NCBI GenBank assembly: GCA_016700175.1
Contig: CP065003.1
Coordinates: forward strand, 2,428,001-2,492,000
Source: Acidobacteriota bacterium
Lineage (GTDB): Bacteria; Acidobacteriota; Blastocatellia; Pyrinomonadales; Pyrinomonadaceae
Direction: 5' to 3'
Length of the DNA: 64,000 nt
The notes under the pieces are model-generated. The model saw nothing but the letters and a program-made list of their open reading frames with translations. It did no database searches and was not told the origin of the DNA. The first letter of the stretch is position 1, and each line of letters opens with the position of its first letter. The position numbers and the translations under genes are program-made. Of this stretch, positions 24,728 to 34,037 are shown in pieces.

Positions 24728-24995
24728 AAACAAGATGGACAGGATGATCAGGATAACTGAGTCAAGTCGGCTTTCGTTCCGGAGCTTCGTGCCATTGAAA
24801 TAAACGGCAACGCGACTGACTCGGAACAAGCAATCCTAAATATCCTGTGTATCTTGTTGATTCTCCCTAACAAACAGGATGATTAGGATAACTGGGTCAA
24901 ATCGGCTTTCATTCCGGAGCTTCGTGCCATTGAAATACACGCCAACGTGACTGACTCGGAACAAGCTACCTTAAATATCCTGTGTATCTTGTTTG
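24728..24995. repeat. Tandem pair of about 130-bp inverted-repeat units
   Basis: Unit 1 is about 24728-24858 and unit 2 about 24870-24995. Each starts with ACAAGATGGACAGGATG- or ACAGGATGATTAGGA-type arms, shares an interior (CGGAGCTTCGTGCCATTGAA, then GACTCGGAACAAGC) and ends with AAATATCCTGTGTATCTTGT, the reverse complement of the opening. The terminal arms have a 9-nt period. A unit with similar arms but a different interior lies at 53591-53722. The spacer holds no gene, and the array ends just before the stop of the gene at 25003. Confidence 0.85.
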
Positions 24996-25002
24996 TTCCT
25001 AC

Positions 25003-26376
25003 TTAAACCCCCGTGACCCGCAGCCTCTCCCTTTCCCTGTAATTCTTCTCCAGATCCTGCCTACGGGTTTCCTTGAGCATCCGCTTGTTCTCTCGTTTCT
25101 CCAGGAAGATAGTTATCCCTACCGCGACGAAAATGAACAGAAAGACCTGGATCTGGGTTCTTTGGCGATACGCCGTTCCGACGTTTCCCTGAAAGATCGA
25201 ATACGCAAGGGTAAGCATTCCCGTGAAGAGGAAGATCGGAGTTGTTTCCCGCAGCTTGTTCTTCAGCGAGTAGACGGCACCGCTTATCAGAAACAGGATC
25301 GAGATCCACCAGATTATCACCTCCGGAAACACGAACGCCTGCCTTAGACTCGCCGCCTGCCAGGGAAACGGCGCCAGCATGAGATATGTAAACCCGATCG
25401 GAATCGCCCCGATCGCTCCCTCCGTGGTCGATACGTCGATGTCCTCACCAAATCCAGCCCTGTCTCTTGCCAGCCCTGCGCGGCTTGTCTGGATCGTTTC
25501 GAGGCTGTCAATACGTTCCAACCCGCGCTCTGCACTCCCCAATACACCCAGGTATGTCAGTCCCAATCCGATGACAAGCAATGCAGCCAGTCTTACCGCC
25601 AACGACTGTTTTGAGCCGCCCGCACCGACAACAAATGCCCCTACTACTGCCGCCGCCAACATGTAAAAAATGTAGAAGCGAAGTGTAACGATGCCGAACA
25701 TTGCGACGCAAAGCAGTACGATGTCCAGCGGCCTTAGCTTTTCTTGAAGCCTCAGGATCATCAGCATCGAGAATGCGAGCAGAAAGACCACCAACCCGTC
25801 CTTCAAGAGCTGTCCCGACCAGACGATCATCGCGGGGAAGAACGCGATGAACAGCGAAGAGATCAGTGCGACCCTTTTGTTCGAATAAAGCTGGGCCGCG
25901 CACCTGTATACGACCGGCGCGACGGCGGCTCCCACCGTCGCGCAGAACGCTTGCGCCGCCAGAATGTTCTTTCCGAAAAGGAAATAGAGCGTTCCAACGA
26001 GGTAGTACATGCCCCTCGAGCCGCTTCGGAGTCGGGCATTATCCCTGTTGTTGAATATTTCCTCACCTGCAACACCGGACCACACATCGGCGATCTTTCC
26101 TGCGATACGGTCATACGTATTAGCGTCGCCGCCAAAAAACTCACGCAGATCATACACGTGTACCAACAATCCAAACACGAGCCTAACTACAAGAGCCGCC
26201 AGAAACACCTGGACAAGCACCTGCGCTTCATCCCTATCGAAGCGGTTTGCAAGGGCGATTACTACTCCAGAAAGGACGAGGATCGGGATCAATGCAACCA
26301 GACCTTCAGGGAAGGCGATGACCACGTAAGCGATCATCACCAGAATGCTCAGGAATAGAAGTGGTTTTGTGTACAT
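25003..26376 (-). CDS. Polytopic GT-C-like membrane protein
   Basis: The protein has 457 residues and about 11 membrane helices. An acidic motif GGDANTYD lies in the first periplasmic loop (about 83-90), where GT-C glycosyltransferases of the PMT/ArnT/GT39 type carry their catalytic Asp. A positively charged cytoplasmic tail closes the protein. This suggests a lipid-phosphate-sugar-dependent glycosyltransferase acting on the periplasmic side, though a polymerase-like role is possible. It follows the second transglutaminase-like gene after an 18-bp gap. Confidence 0.65.
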   Translation of the reverse strand: MYTKPLLFLSILVMIAYVVIAFPEGLVALIPILVLSGVVIALANRFDRDEAQVLVQVFLAALVVRLVFGLLVHVYDLREFFGGDANTYDRIAGKIADVWSGVAGEEIFNNRDNARLRSGSRGMYYLVGTLYFLFGKNILAAQAFCATVGAAVAPVVYRCAAQLYSNKRVALISSLFIAFFPAMIVWSGQLLKDGLVVFLLAFSMLMILRLQEKLRPLDIVLLCVAMFGIVTLRFYIFYMLAAAVVGAFVVGAGGSKQSLAVRLAALLVIGLGLTYLGVLGSAERGLERIDSLETIQTSRAGLARDRAGFGEDIDVSTTEGAIGAIPIGFTYLMLAPFPWQAASLRQAFVFPEVIIWWISILFLISGAVYSLKNKLRETTPIFLFTGMLTLAYSIFQGNVGTAYRQRTQIQVFLFIFVAVGITIFLEKRENKRMLKETRRQDLEKNYRERERLRVTGV

Positions 26377-26394
26377 CGAGAGACCTTCAATTCC

Positions 26395-27297
26395 CTAGGA
26401 GGACCGCAAACGGATCGAACCTCTGAATAGAATGAAGCCTGAGGCTAGCAGCACGGCTGCGCATATCAGAATTCCCACCCGCAGGAGGTTCTGAGCAAGT
26501 GAAAACTGAAAATATCCGTCGCCGAATCCGACAAAAGTGCCCCGGAACCAAGGCATTTCCTTCTGACCGACCCGCGTATAGAGCCAAGGTTCAGGATATA
26601 CAAGTGAAGATCGAAGACGATTATCATTGTCGAAATATTCGGGAAGATGGCCCCTCTTTTTTCCGGGTTCCGAGGCATCCACTCGCTCCACACTCTCTTC
26701 AAAGTGCGCCTCCGTTGCCGACAGCTTCTTGCCGTTCTTCTCGATAACGCCGTTATTGAAGGGATCGAAAAGAACCCAGCCGTGCGATTCGTCCCACACC
26801 TCGACGACATTGTGACCGCCGATCCCGTCCTGAGCACGGATCTGCATAAACCTCGTTGGAATCCCGACCGAAAGGAGCATCGCCGAGGTCATACCCGCGT
26901 AATTCGTGCAGAATCCCTGCTCACCTTCCAGGTGTTTCTGAAATGCCTCGGTCGGCGAATAATCAGTGTCGAAGATCTCACGCTTTGGCGAACCTTTCGG
27001 AATGATGCCGATCAGCTGCAGCGAGACACAGCTCGCTGCCTCGATCCCTCTTTTCTCGCCGCATCTCTCACGAAAGAAGCTTCGGAGGGGCTCAAGCTTC
27101 GGAGACCTCTGGTAATCCAACACGTGCCACCGAATAGCACCCACTGAGAAGTCGGGCGTCGGCTTGCCTAGCTCCTCGCCCTTCTTTATCTCGATCCAGC
27201 TAACGTAGGCAGTTGAATAGTCCAGGTACCGCAGAAGGGCCAACTGTGCCAGAAGGAACGTAAGCGATACGAAGGCTATGATCAGGTGCTTTCTCAT
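26395..27297 (-). CDS. Transglutaminase-like membrane protein
   Basis: The ATG at 27297 gives 300 residues: an N-terminal helix (about 4-22), a periplasmic transglutaminase domain and a C-terminal helix (about 272-290). The candidate triad is Cys in QGFCTNYAG, His in GGHNVVEVW and Asp in LFDPFNNG. It starts 8 bp after the carbamoyltransferase stop. A much longer frame to 27678 lies antisense-shifted within that gene and is not used. Presence of two transglutaminase-like proteins in one glycan locus is notable; substrate unknown. Confidence 0.82.
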   Translation of the reverse strand: MRKHLIIAFVSLTFLLAQLALLRYLDYSTAYVSWIEIKKGEELGKPTPDFSVGAIRWHVLDYQRSPKLEPLRSFFRERCGEKRGIEAASCVSLQLIGIIPKGSPKREIFDTDYSPTEAFQKHLEGEQGFCTNYAGMTSAMLLSVGIPTRFMQIRAQDGIGGHNVVEVWDESHGWVLFDPFNNGVIEKNGKKLSATEAHFEESVERVDASEPGKKRGHLPEYFDNDNRLRSSLVYPEPWLYTRVGQKEMPWFRGTFVGFGDGYFQFSLAQNLLRVGILICAAVLLASGFILFRGSIRLRSS

Positions 27298-27305
27298 CGG
27301 GAAAA

Positions 27306-29021
27306 CTACGCGCTCCCGGACCTGACGACCAGGTTGTTCTCCAGTACCAACGCGTCGAAATTGGCGTTGTTGAAAGTGTTGATCGCGTCCTGCGGAGTGC
27401 ACACGATAGGTTCCTGGCAATTGAACGAAGTGTTCAGAAGCATGGGAATCCCGGTCAGCTCGCGGAAGTGGTTGATCAGCTCCCAGTATCTGGGATTCGT
27501 CTTCCGGCTGACCATCTGGGGCCGTGCCGTTCCGTCGACGTGGACCACCGCCGGGATCTTGTCCTTGTAATCCTCTCGGACCTTTATAACAGTGATCATG
27601 AAAGGGTCGTGGTGCTCGACGCCGAACACCTCGTTCGCGTGCTCTTCCAGCATCGACGGGGCAAGCGGCCTGAACCACTCCCTTAGTTTCACCTTGTGGT
27701 TGAGGATCTCACGCATATCCGCTCGGCGCGGGTCGGCGAGAAAACTCCGCGATCCGAGTGCTCTAGGGCCCCATTCCATGCGGCCCTGGAACCATCCGAC
27801 GATGGCGCCTTCCGAGATCATCTTCGCCAGCTTCGGAAGAAGCACTTCGTCTTCAAGAACTTCGTACTTCAAGCCCGCCCCGTCGAGCGCCGCGCGGCAT
27901 TCGTCATTGGTGAACTCCGGCCCGTAGTACGCGTGGTCCATCACGAACCCGCGCGGCTTCCCCAGCTTCTGGTGCCAGACCATCAACGCCGCGCCGAGCG
28001 AGCAACCGGCGTCGCCCGCAGCCGGATGGACGAAGAAGTTCCTGAAAGGTGTCTCGTGAAAGATCCTGCCGTTCATCACGGAATTGAACGCGACGCCGCC
28101 GGCCATGCAGAGGTTCTCTTCGCCGGTCATCTCCTTGATCTGCTTTGTTAGGTGGATGGCGGTGTCCTCGAGAACCCGCTGGGCGGAAGAAGCGATGTCC
28201 CAATGATGCTCGGTGAGCTCGTCTCCCTTCTGCCTGCCCGGGCCAAGCTCCTCAACTATCGTGTCGGGGAACTGGTAGTGCTTGGCAAGATGATGGTCGA
28301 GAACCTTGATATTAAAGTGAAAATCGCCGTTGCCGTTTGTCGTCAGCACCTTTTCCGAGAAAAAGTCGTAATACCTGGGCTTACCGTATGCGGCGAGCCC
28401 CATCACCTTCCACTCGTCGCCCTTGAACATGTCGAAGCCCAGGTAGTTCGTCACCGCGGAATAGAACTGGCCGAGCGAATGCGGAAGTTTTATCCGCTTC
28501 AGGACCTCGATCTTGTTGCCTTCGCCTCGGCAGAAAAGAGTCGTCGTGTCCTCGCCGGTCCCGTCCCAGGTCAGGATGGCGGCGGATTCGAACGGCGAGA
28601 CGAAGAAGGCGCTCGCCGCGTGGGTCTGGTGATGTTCGAGAAAGTGGAACTTGAAATCGCTCGGTCCGAAGTGTTCGCGGAGCCGCTTCGCGTGTTTGAA
28701 CATTCCAAGGTAGCTGTCGCTGACCTGCGCGACGCCCCGGTCGGCGCGGGCCTTGAACATATCGCGCGAAACGAATGCCGCCTTGACCGCCTGCATCGCC
28801 TTGTGCCGAAGTATCCAGGGCTTCCAGTAGTGGCCGACGTGCTCGACATCTTTGAGGGTTATCCCCGCGTAGTCCAGACAGTACTCGATCGCCCGGTACG
28901 GAAAGCCGCTGTGGTGCTTCTTTCGCGAAAAACGCTCCTCTTCCGCGCAGGCGACCGGAACGCCGTCCTTTATTAGGCTCGCGGCGGAGTCCCCGAGTGT
29001 CGTTAAACCCAATATGTACAT
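27306..29021 (-). CDS. Carbamoyltransferase (NodU/TobZ family)
   Basis: The protein has 571 residues. The N-terminal Kae1-like domain begins MYILGLTTLGDSAASLI and has HHQTHAASAFF with conserved metal-binding His. CMAGGVAFNSVMNG and the C-terminal YrdC-like part, with GRMEWGPRALGSRS, are characteristic of this family. These enzymes transfer a carbamoyl group from carbamoyl phosphate, through carbamoyl-AMP, to a sugar hydroxyl. In this context it likely decorates a glycan residue. The start follows the GT4 stop at 29043 by 21 bp. Confidence 0.93.
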   Translation of the reverse strand: MYILGLTTLGDSAASLIKDGVPVACAEEERFSRKKHHSGFPYRAIEYCLDYAGITLKDVEHVGHYWKPWILRHKAMQAVKAAFVSRDMFKARADRGVAQVSDSYLGMFKHAKRLREHFGPSDFKFHFLEHHQTHAASAFFVSPFESAAILTWDGTGEDTTTLFCRGEGNKIEVLKRIKLPHSLGQFYSAVTNYLGFDMFKGDEWKVMGLAAYGKPRYYDFFSEKVLTTNGNGDFHFNIKVLDHHLAKHYQFPDTIVEELGPGRQKGDELTEHHWDIASSAQRVLEDTAIHLTKQIKEMTGEENLCMAGGVAFNSVMNGRIFHETPFRNFFVHPAAGDAGCSLGAALMVWHQKLGKPRGFVMDHAYYGPEFTNDECRAALDGAGLKYEVLEDEVLLPKLAKMISEGAIVGWFQGRMEWGPRALGSRSFLADPRRADMREILNHKVKLREWFRPLAPSMLEEHANEVFGVEHHDPFMITVIKVREDYKDKIPAVVHVDGTARPQMVSRKTNPRYWELINHFRELTGIPMLLNTSFNCQEPIVCTPQDAINTFNNANFDALVLENNLVVRSGSA

Positions 29022-29042
29022 CGCTTGTCGATTATAGAGGAA

Positions 29043-30110
29043 TTAGGATAGAGCCGCACGAAAGGCCTCGACGATCTTGGGAGCGTTGGCCTGCAGGCTG
29101 TATTTCGAAACGGCATCTCTTGCCGCAACCTCGGACAAGCGCTCACGGAGCTCGTTGTCGGTGGAAAGGAGCGAGAGGTATTCAACCCATTCGGCATCCG
29201 TAGCGGCCAGGAAGCCGTTCTCGCCGTGCCGGATCACCTCCGTGTTCGAGGCCATAGGGGTGCCGACGGGCACGATCCCGAGCGCCATATACTGTGCCGT
29301 CTTCATTATGAACTTGTATCTGTTCCAGGGTCGATCCGGAAGGGGAACGAGTCCGATCTGCATCTTCCGAAGGTCTTCAACTTCGGTTTCCGCCTTCCAT
29401 TCCTTTGCCGTGTACTGCACGTTTTTCAACCTTGGATCGCTACTGCCTATGAACAAAAAGTCGCAAATTCCGCGCGCCGAGATCTCCTGAAGCGGCTTCT
29501 CGATCAATTTCAGGTTTTTCACCGTCGTCGGGCTGCCGCTCCAACCGACTGTTATGCTTCCGTTCGCTTCGAACGGCGCAAATCTGAATTGTTCGGTATC
29601 GACCACGCTCGGCACCTGCCAGATGTTGCCATTGTACTCGGCGGCAAACTCCCGAATATGTGAAGAGTTCACGATCACAACTTTGCTGATCCGTACGATC
29701 TCTTTGATCTTGCCGAAGAACTTGAGATAGGAGAGATATCCGTTGGAAGGGCTTCGATACGGGACGAAGAGCGGGTCGTCGAGTTGGTAAATGATCGGCT
29801 TTTTGCGGGCGATAAGCTTTTCAAGGAAGGCGGGACCGAGAAGCGCCGCTTCCCGATAGACGAAAACGGCGTCGTACTCGTCCAGAGACTTAAGCAGACC
29901 GATCCGCTTGGCGTAAGACTTAACCATCTCGGCCGCCTTTGAGAAATGCCGGCCTTCTTTATATAGGATCTCCCTCAGCCTCTCCGATTCAAAGGGCGCA
30001 TACTCGAGTTGAATCCCCTCGGGTTTGAGAATCCGCTCCCAGAGTTCGATCGACCCCCGCTGACCCGGCGCGTGGCCCTTCTGATTCGGAACTAGCGTGA
30101 GGACCCTCAT
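29043..30110 (-). CDS. GT4-like glycosyltransferase
   Basis: The protein has 355 residues with two Rossmann halves. The C-terminal half has ITVGWSGSPTTVKNL, a segment starting MKTAQYMALGIVPVGTP, and HGENGFLA, all typical of GT-B family 4 enzymes. Its ATG overlaps the stop of the next upstream glycosyltransferase by 4 bp (30107-30110). Sugar donor and linkage cannot be read from sequence. Confidence 0.82.
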   Translation of the reverse strand: MRVLTLVPNQKGHAPGQRGSIELWERILKPEGIQLEYAPFESERLREILYKEGRHFSKAAEMVKSYAKRIGLLKSLDEYDAVFVYREAALLGPAFLEKLIARKKPIIYQLDDPLFVPYRSPSNGYLSYLKFFGKIKEIVRISKVVIVNSSHIREFAAEYNGNIWQVPSVVDTEQFRFAPFEANGSITVGWSGSPTTVKNLKLIEKPLQEISARGICDFLFIGSSDPRLKNVQYTAKEWKAETEVEDLRKMQIGLVPLPDRPWNRYKFIMKTAQYMALGIVPVGTPMASNTEVIRHGENGFLAATDAEWVEYLSLLSTDNELRERLSEVAARDAVSKYSLQANAPKIVEAFRAALS

Positions 30111-31411
30111 TTTTCCTTCTTCTCAAGAAGCCTTCGGTAGATGCTTCTGTATTTTGTACCCCCGACAGCGGCAAGGTCAAAATGCGACCTCGCGACTCTC
30201 CGGCACCTTTCTTTCAGATCCCCATTAGCACTTAATCTGCCGAGGCTTTCCAGCGCGTATGCGTATGCCTCCGGGCTGAACTTATCTATCAAGACGCCGA
30301 CCTCCTCGCCTTCCAGGATCGCGTCCACATCGCCAACTCCTTTATTCGCAACGATGGGTACTCCTGACGCAAGGTATTCGGCTATCTTCGTGGGCGATGA
30401 CGATTGCTTCGAATAACAAGCCTTGATAAAAGACAGCGCCACGTTTACTTCTCTCAAATAAGCCGGAATGCTCTCCGGCCTGACCGAGTCGACAAGGTAA
30501 TCCCCTTCTCTGAATCCACGCTCGCGAAGTCGGCCCTCGATGGATTCCTTATTGCGCTGCGTGAGGATGAGGGTAAATGCATCCGGATGGACCTCCTTTA
30601 CTTCGGAGAAGAAGTCGATCATCTCGTCGGTCATATACCAGCCGCCGAAAGAACCGATGTAAGCGGCCGCGAATCGGTCAGACAGATCGGGGAGCTCGCC
30701 CGTGCGATGATCGCCCGAGAATCTGGCCAGATCAACACAACAGGGAATAACCTCTACCGGACGGCCGAACCGGTCGGTGCCCGTCTCGCGACTCTCGGGA
30801 AAAAGAATCTCGCGCGCCTTTTCGGTTAACAGAACGAAGCCGTCGGACGATCTCAAAAGCCTCCTCTCGACTGCCTTCGCTGCCCTGTAGATCAGACCAT
30901 TCTCTTTCCAGACTCCCGCATCGGTGTATTCCTCCGGAAAAAAACCCCGTATGTCGAACAGAAGCTTCGGCCGCGGTCCGAAGGAGGTCATTCGTGCAAG
31001 ATCCGCCATAAGCGCCGGAACGTGCACTCGTGCGTGAAGAATATCCGGCCGGTAACGTCTAATGAGGCTGCGAATCCTGATCGCACCCCTGAGAATGTCC
31101 CAACCGGTCGCGGCAACCGAAAAGCGCTTGTGATAGGGAAGCCAGTGCCATTCGATCCCTTGATCGCGGAGTCCGCTTCTTATCTCTTCAAAGTCGCTTC
31201 GGTCGCCGTTATCAAGTTTCGGTTCAAAGGTCAGAAGCACGATCCTGCTGCCTGGTCTCCGTGCCGTTTCGCCGGATGAACCTACTGTTCCCGCAGTCTC
31301 ATCCTCATCGGGCTTCAGCAGCTCGCGCAGATAGGGAAGCACCTGCGTTTGAACAAGCGGTTCTCGGACACCGAAGTAAGAGATATATAAAGACTTGGTA
31401 GGAATGGCCAT
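30107..31411 (-). CDS. GT4-like glycosyltransferase
   Basis: The protein has 434 residues. The N-terminal half contains DILHARVHVPALMADLAR and the C-terminal half AAYIGSFGGWYMTDEMIDFF. SPTKIAEYLASGVPIVANKG carries the nucleotide-sugar-binding Glu region of GT4 enzymes. A charged, low-order segment (about 34-53) sits in the N-terminal half and may be a local insertion, though I see no repeat match. The gene is coupled to the downstream transferase by a 4-bp overlap. Confidence 0.82.
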   Translation of the reverse strand: MAIPTKSLYISYFGVREPLVQTQVLPYLRELLKPDEDETAGTVGSSGETARRPGSRIVLLTFEPKLDNGDRSDFEEIRSGLRDQGIEWHWLPYHKRFSVAATGWDILRGAIRIRSLIRRYRPDILHARVHVPALMADLARMTSFGPRPKLLFDIRGFFPEEYTDAGVWKENGLIYRAAKAVERRLLRSSDGFVLLTEKAREILFPESRETGTDRFGRPVEVIPCCVDLARFSGDHRTGELPDLSDRFAAAYIGSFGGWYMTDEMIDFFSEVKEVHPDAFTLILTQRNKESIEGRLRERGFREGDYLVDSVRPESIPAYLREVNVALSFIKACYSKQSSSPTKIAEYLASGVPIVANKGVGDVDAILEGEEVGVLIDKFSPEAYAYALESLGRLSANGDLKERCRRVARSHFDLAAVGGTKYRSIYRRLLEKKEK

Positions 31412-31505
31412 CTTGAGGGACAGGCGAGGCGCACGTTCAGATGGTAACAGGTGCTCGACACCGGTTCAATCGTCTCGGTTGTCGCGAAGAACCACAATAG
31501 ATTGG

Positions 31506-32576
31506 TCAGTTCATCGGCTGCGTTTTGCGCTTCTTGAGCGCCGACACCGACAGATGACCGGAAAGCAGATAGATCCTCTCCACGCTATCTGCGGACGAGA
31601 GCAGCTGAGATACCGCCGATTCCGGATCCAGATACGTGTCGTAGTATTCTACGACCCGTTTCCGGAGCGCATCGATCTCGTCTTCTCGAAGCCGGCACGC
31701 TCGGCCGAGCGCTTCGCGCAAACCTTCTCGTCCGCTGAACCGGATGCAGTTCATTCCATCTTCCAGGGGAGGATGGAACAGTTCAGGATACTCTGTGATC
31801 GGTATCGTTCCCACCGCCATCGCCTCCAGAAGATTGTGGGAGTACGGCATGACCACGCCTGGGGCTGCAACGAAGAACGACGAAGCCGCAAGGGTCGGAA
31901 GCCAGTCTTCGAACGGTATTCGCTCGTCCTCTGCGAGCCTGATCGCTGCCGGCATCTCATCGGGAGTCAGATCGCTGGCATAATTTCGCACTACCTCAGC
32001 GACGCCTTCCCGATTCAGCTTGCCGAACAGGGTCTCCATCTCGGGATTTCTGTAGCTCTCGAGATTGGCCGAATAAAAGAATATCCGCGACTCGCGTTGC
32101 CGGGCCCTGAGAGAGGTGATCTGGTCGTCGAGCCCGAGATGATAGATCAGAGGATGCATCGAGTAAGGGAACGCAAAACCCTCAGGATCGTTGGCAGCGT
32201 TGAAGTAATCCGTGCTCAGGAGAAGTTCTTCTTCGGTACGCGAATTCGACGGCCGGTCCCGGATAACAAGATCCGCCTTCCCGGGGTCACCAAAGCTGAC
32301 ACGGAAGCCCGGGATCTCGTAAATGAGCTCGCTGTAGTTCCTTAGATTTAGCAGCAACTTGGGCCTGAACCGCAGATACACGGAGAATCCGCCTAACTGC
32401 AGGAATTTCACGAAACAATAAAAGTATCGCTCGAGGGCTGGTTCCGTAACATCGACATACGCGATACGGTCGCAGACATCGGTCGGCTTCGAAGCCGCCA
32501 GATAAATGCAGAATCTCCGAATATTGTTCAGGGCCGTCAAAGATCGCGAGCCGAGCTTCGTTAGGAGTTCACGCAT
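31506..32576 (-). CDS. Glycosyltransferase-like protein, exostosin-type C-terminus
   Basis: The protein has 356 residues. I do not recognise the N-terminal half. The C-terminal half has SFFVAAPGVVMPYSHNLLEA followed by MAVGTIPITEYPELF, a pattern seen in exostosin-like and other GT-B enzymes near the donor-binding site. The start overlaps the stop of the upstream GT4 gene by 8 bp (32569-32576), which ties it to the same transcript. It is probably a glycosyltransferase of unknown specificity. Confidence 0.65.
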   Translation of the reverse strand: MRELLTKLGSRSLTALNNIRRFCIYLAASKPTDVCDRIAYVDVTEPALERYFYCFVKFLQLGGFSVYLRFRPKLLLNLRNYSELIYEIPGFRVSFGDPGKADLVIRDRPSNSRTEEELLLSTDYFNAANDPEGFAFPYSMHPLIYHLGLDDQITSLRARQRESRIFFYSANLESYRNPEMETLFGKLNREGVAEVVRNYASDLTPDEMPAAIRLAEDERIPFEDWLPTLAASSFFVAAPGVVMPYSHNLLEAMAVGTIPITEYPELFHPPLEDGMNCIRFSGREGLREALGRACRLREDEIDALRKRVVEYYDTYLDPESAVSQLLSSADSVERIYLLSGHLSVSALKKRKTQPMN

Positions 32577-33873
32577 GTTCTGGATCCGCTCCGCGGCTGA
32601 TCGCTTCGTTCAGGGCCCTGGCAAGTTTCGCAGTTTGATTCTCCCGCGTGAACCTTTCCAGCACCTCGTCGTTGCCGTGAAAGGAGAGTGCACCCTGGAC
32701 CTTCCATTCCTGGAACCAGTCTTCCAGAACGGCGCAGAACTCTGCCGGACCATCAACGAGACGGCCGGCGCCGGTCTCGGCAAGCAGTTCACCAAGTACT
32801 TCATCGCCGGGTGCCACGAGAATGTTCCTGCGTGCGCCGAAGTAGTCGAAGATCTTTCCGGGCGTGATTCCCTTCCTCCCGGGCCATCCTGCATAGAACA
32901 GAACGTGAGACGCCGTTGCCAGCCGGACGGCCTCCGGATAAGGGACACGCTCGGTCGAATCTATGAACGATCCCGGGAGTTCACGAAGTATGATCTCCTC
33001 GGCTTCTTTGATAGCTCGAAGTCCTACAAACCGTAGAACCACCTCTGCCGGATCCTTGTCCCTGAGAAACTCTTTCAATCCCCGGAGCATGATCGAAAGA
33101 TCTTGCGATGGATAAAGCGTCCCGATAACAGAAAAAACGAACTTGTCGGAAGGCGGGTCGGTTCTCTGTTCGTCAAAAACTGTCGCCTCGTACCCGTTAG
33201 TTGCAAGCACTATCTCGGGCGGGTCCGATAGAATGGCCCGCACCCGGTCGACTATGTCTTTGTTGACTGCACTGATAAGCACCGCGTCCTTTAGCCACCT
33301 TCTGAGGTGAAACTCCTGGAAACGGCTCAGGAAATGCCGTCTGCGACTTCCCGGCTCTCCGGTCGGACCGAATGCATCGACGTTCCACATATCACGGAAA
33401 TCGACCGCGAAGGGAATGTCGAATTCCTTCCCGAGCTTCCAGGCAAGCTTCACCGCCCCCATCGGCTGGAACGTCGCAAGGATAAGATCGACTCGATTCT
33501 CACTCAGGTAATCCCGCAGGTGTGGAAGAAAGGTCCGGTAGATGTTCAGCTCGGGCTGCGGAGTTCCGACAGCGGCATGAAAAAGGAGATACGCGCGATG
33601 GAAATACTTCCCGAGCTTTCGCGATAGTTTGTATCCGGCGGCCTTTTCGAACGGGAGCCTGACGACTTCGCAGCCTTTGAAAGTCCCGAACTGAGCGGCT
33701 GACGAATTGTCTTCAAAGTAGTCCTCCCAGGAATTGTCGTCTTCGGTCCAATGTCTGGTCGCGAAAACGAGTTCAATTCCTTGCCGTGGGAAATAATCGG
33801 CAAAGGCGACCGCCCGTAGTGTCGCTATATGACTTACGGGGGGGAAGTAATAAGAGATAGTGAGTACTCTCAT
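32569..33873 (-). CDS. GT4-like glycosyltransferase
   Basis: The protein has 434 residues and opens MRVLTISYYFPPVSHIATLR, a common GT4 start with the Pro-Pro turn. IPFAVDFRDMWN marks the end of the N-terminal fold. FSVIGTLYPSQDLSIML and KIFDYFGARRNILVAPGD belong to the C-terminal donor-binding half. It precedes the exostosin-like gene with an 8-bp overlap. The 164-bp gap before it (33874-34037) has no gene. Confidence 0.83.
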   Translation of the reverse strand: MRVLTISYYFPPVSHIATLRAVAFADYFPRQGIELVFATRHWTEDDNSWEDYFEDNSSAAQFGTFKGCEVVRLPFEKAAGYKLSRKLGKYFHRAYLLFHAAVGTPQPELNIYRTFLPHLRDYLSENRVDLILATFQPMGAVKLAWKLGKEFDIPFAVDFRDMWNVDAFGPTGEPGSRRRHFLSRFQEFHLRRWLKDAVLISAVNKDIVDRVRAILSDPPEIVLATNGYEATVFDEQRTDPPSDKFVFSVIGTLYPSQDLSIMLRGLKEFLRDKDPAEVVLRFVGLRAIKEAEEIILRELPGSFIDSTERVPYPEAVRLATASHVLFYAGWPGRKGITPGKIFDYFGARRNILVAPGDEVLGELLAETGAGRLVDGPAEFCAVLEDWFQEWKVQGALSFHGNDEVLERFTRENQTAKLARALNEAISRGADPEHA

Positions 33874-34037
33874 CGATCTGCCAAGGTGCCGATGTGGCTG
33901 AGCGGTCGGAATTGCTCATTGGGCTAGTATTGCGGGAGGTCCCGGAAGCCGCCGCCAAGGACATTCACCTGTCCAGCAATCTTCACTGATTGCGCGATTC
34001 TTCAACATAGGATCTGGAAGTCAACAGTTCCGGAGAA

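Noticed and set aside
26395..27678. A longer form of the transglutaminase-like gene starting at 27678
   Set aside because: The extra 127 residues overlap the carbamoyltransferase gene in another frame and are Arg/Gly/Pro-rich, without similarity to a signal peptide or domain. The ATG at 27297 starts a proper membrane helix.
29022..29036. TATAAT-like -10 sequence before the carbamoyltransferase
   Set aside because: No acceptable -35 sequence lies at 15-19 nt and the gap to the upstream gene is only 21 bp, so a separate promoter is not supported.
33880..33950. tRNA-Ser-like sequence (GTGGCTGAGCGGTC at 33893-33906)
   Set aside because: It resembles a D-arm, but no anticodon stem, T-arm (GGTTCGAATCC-like) or 3' acceptor half follows. 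It may be chance or a remnant, not a gene.
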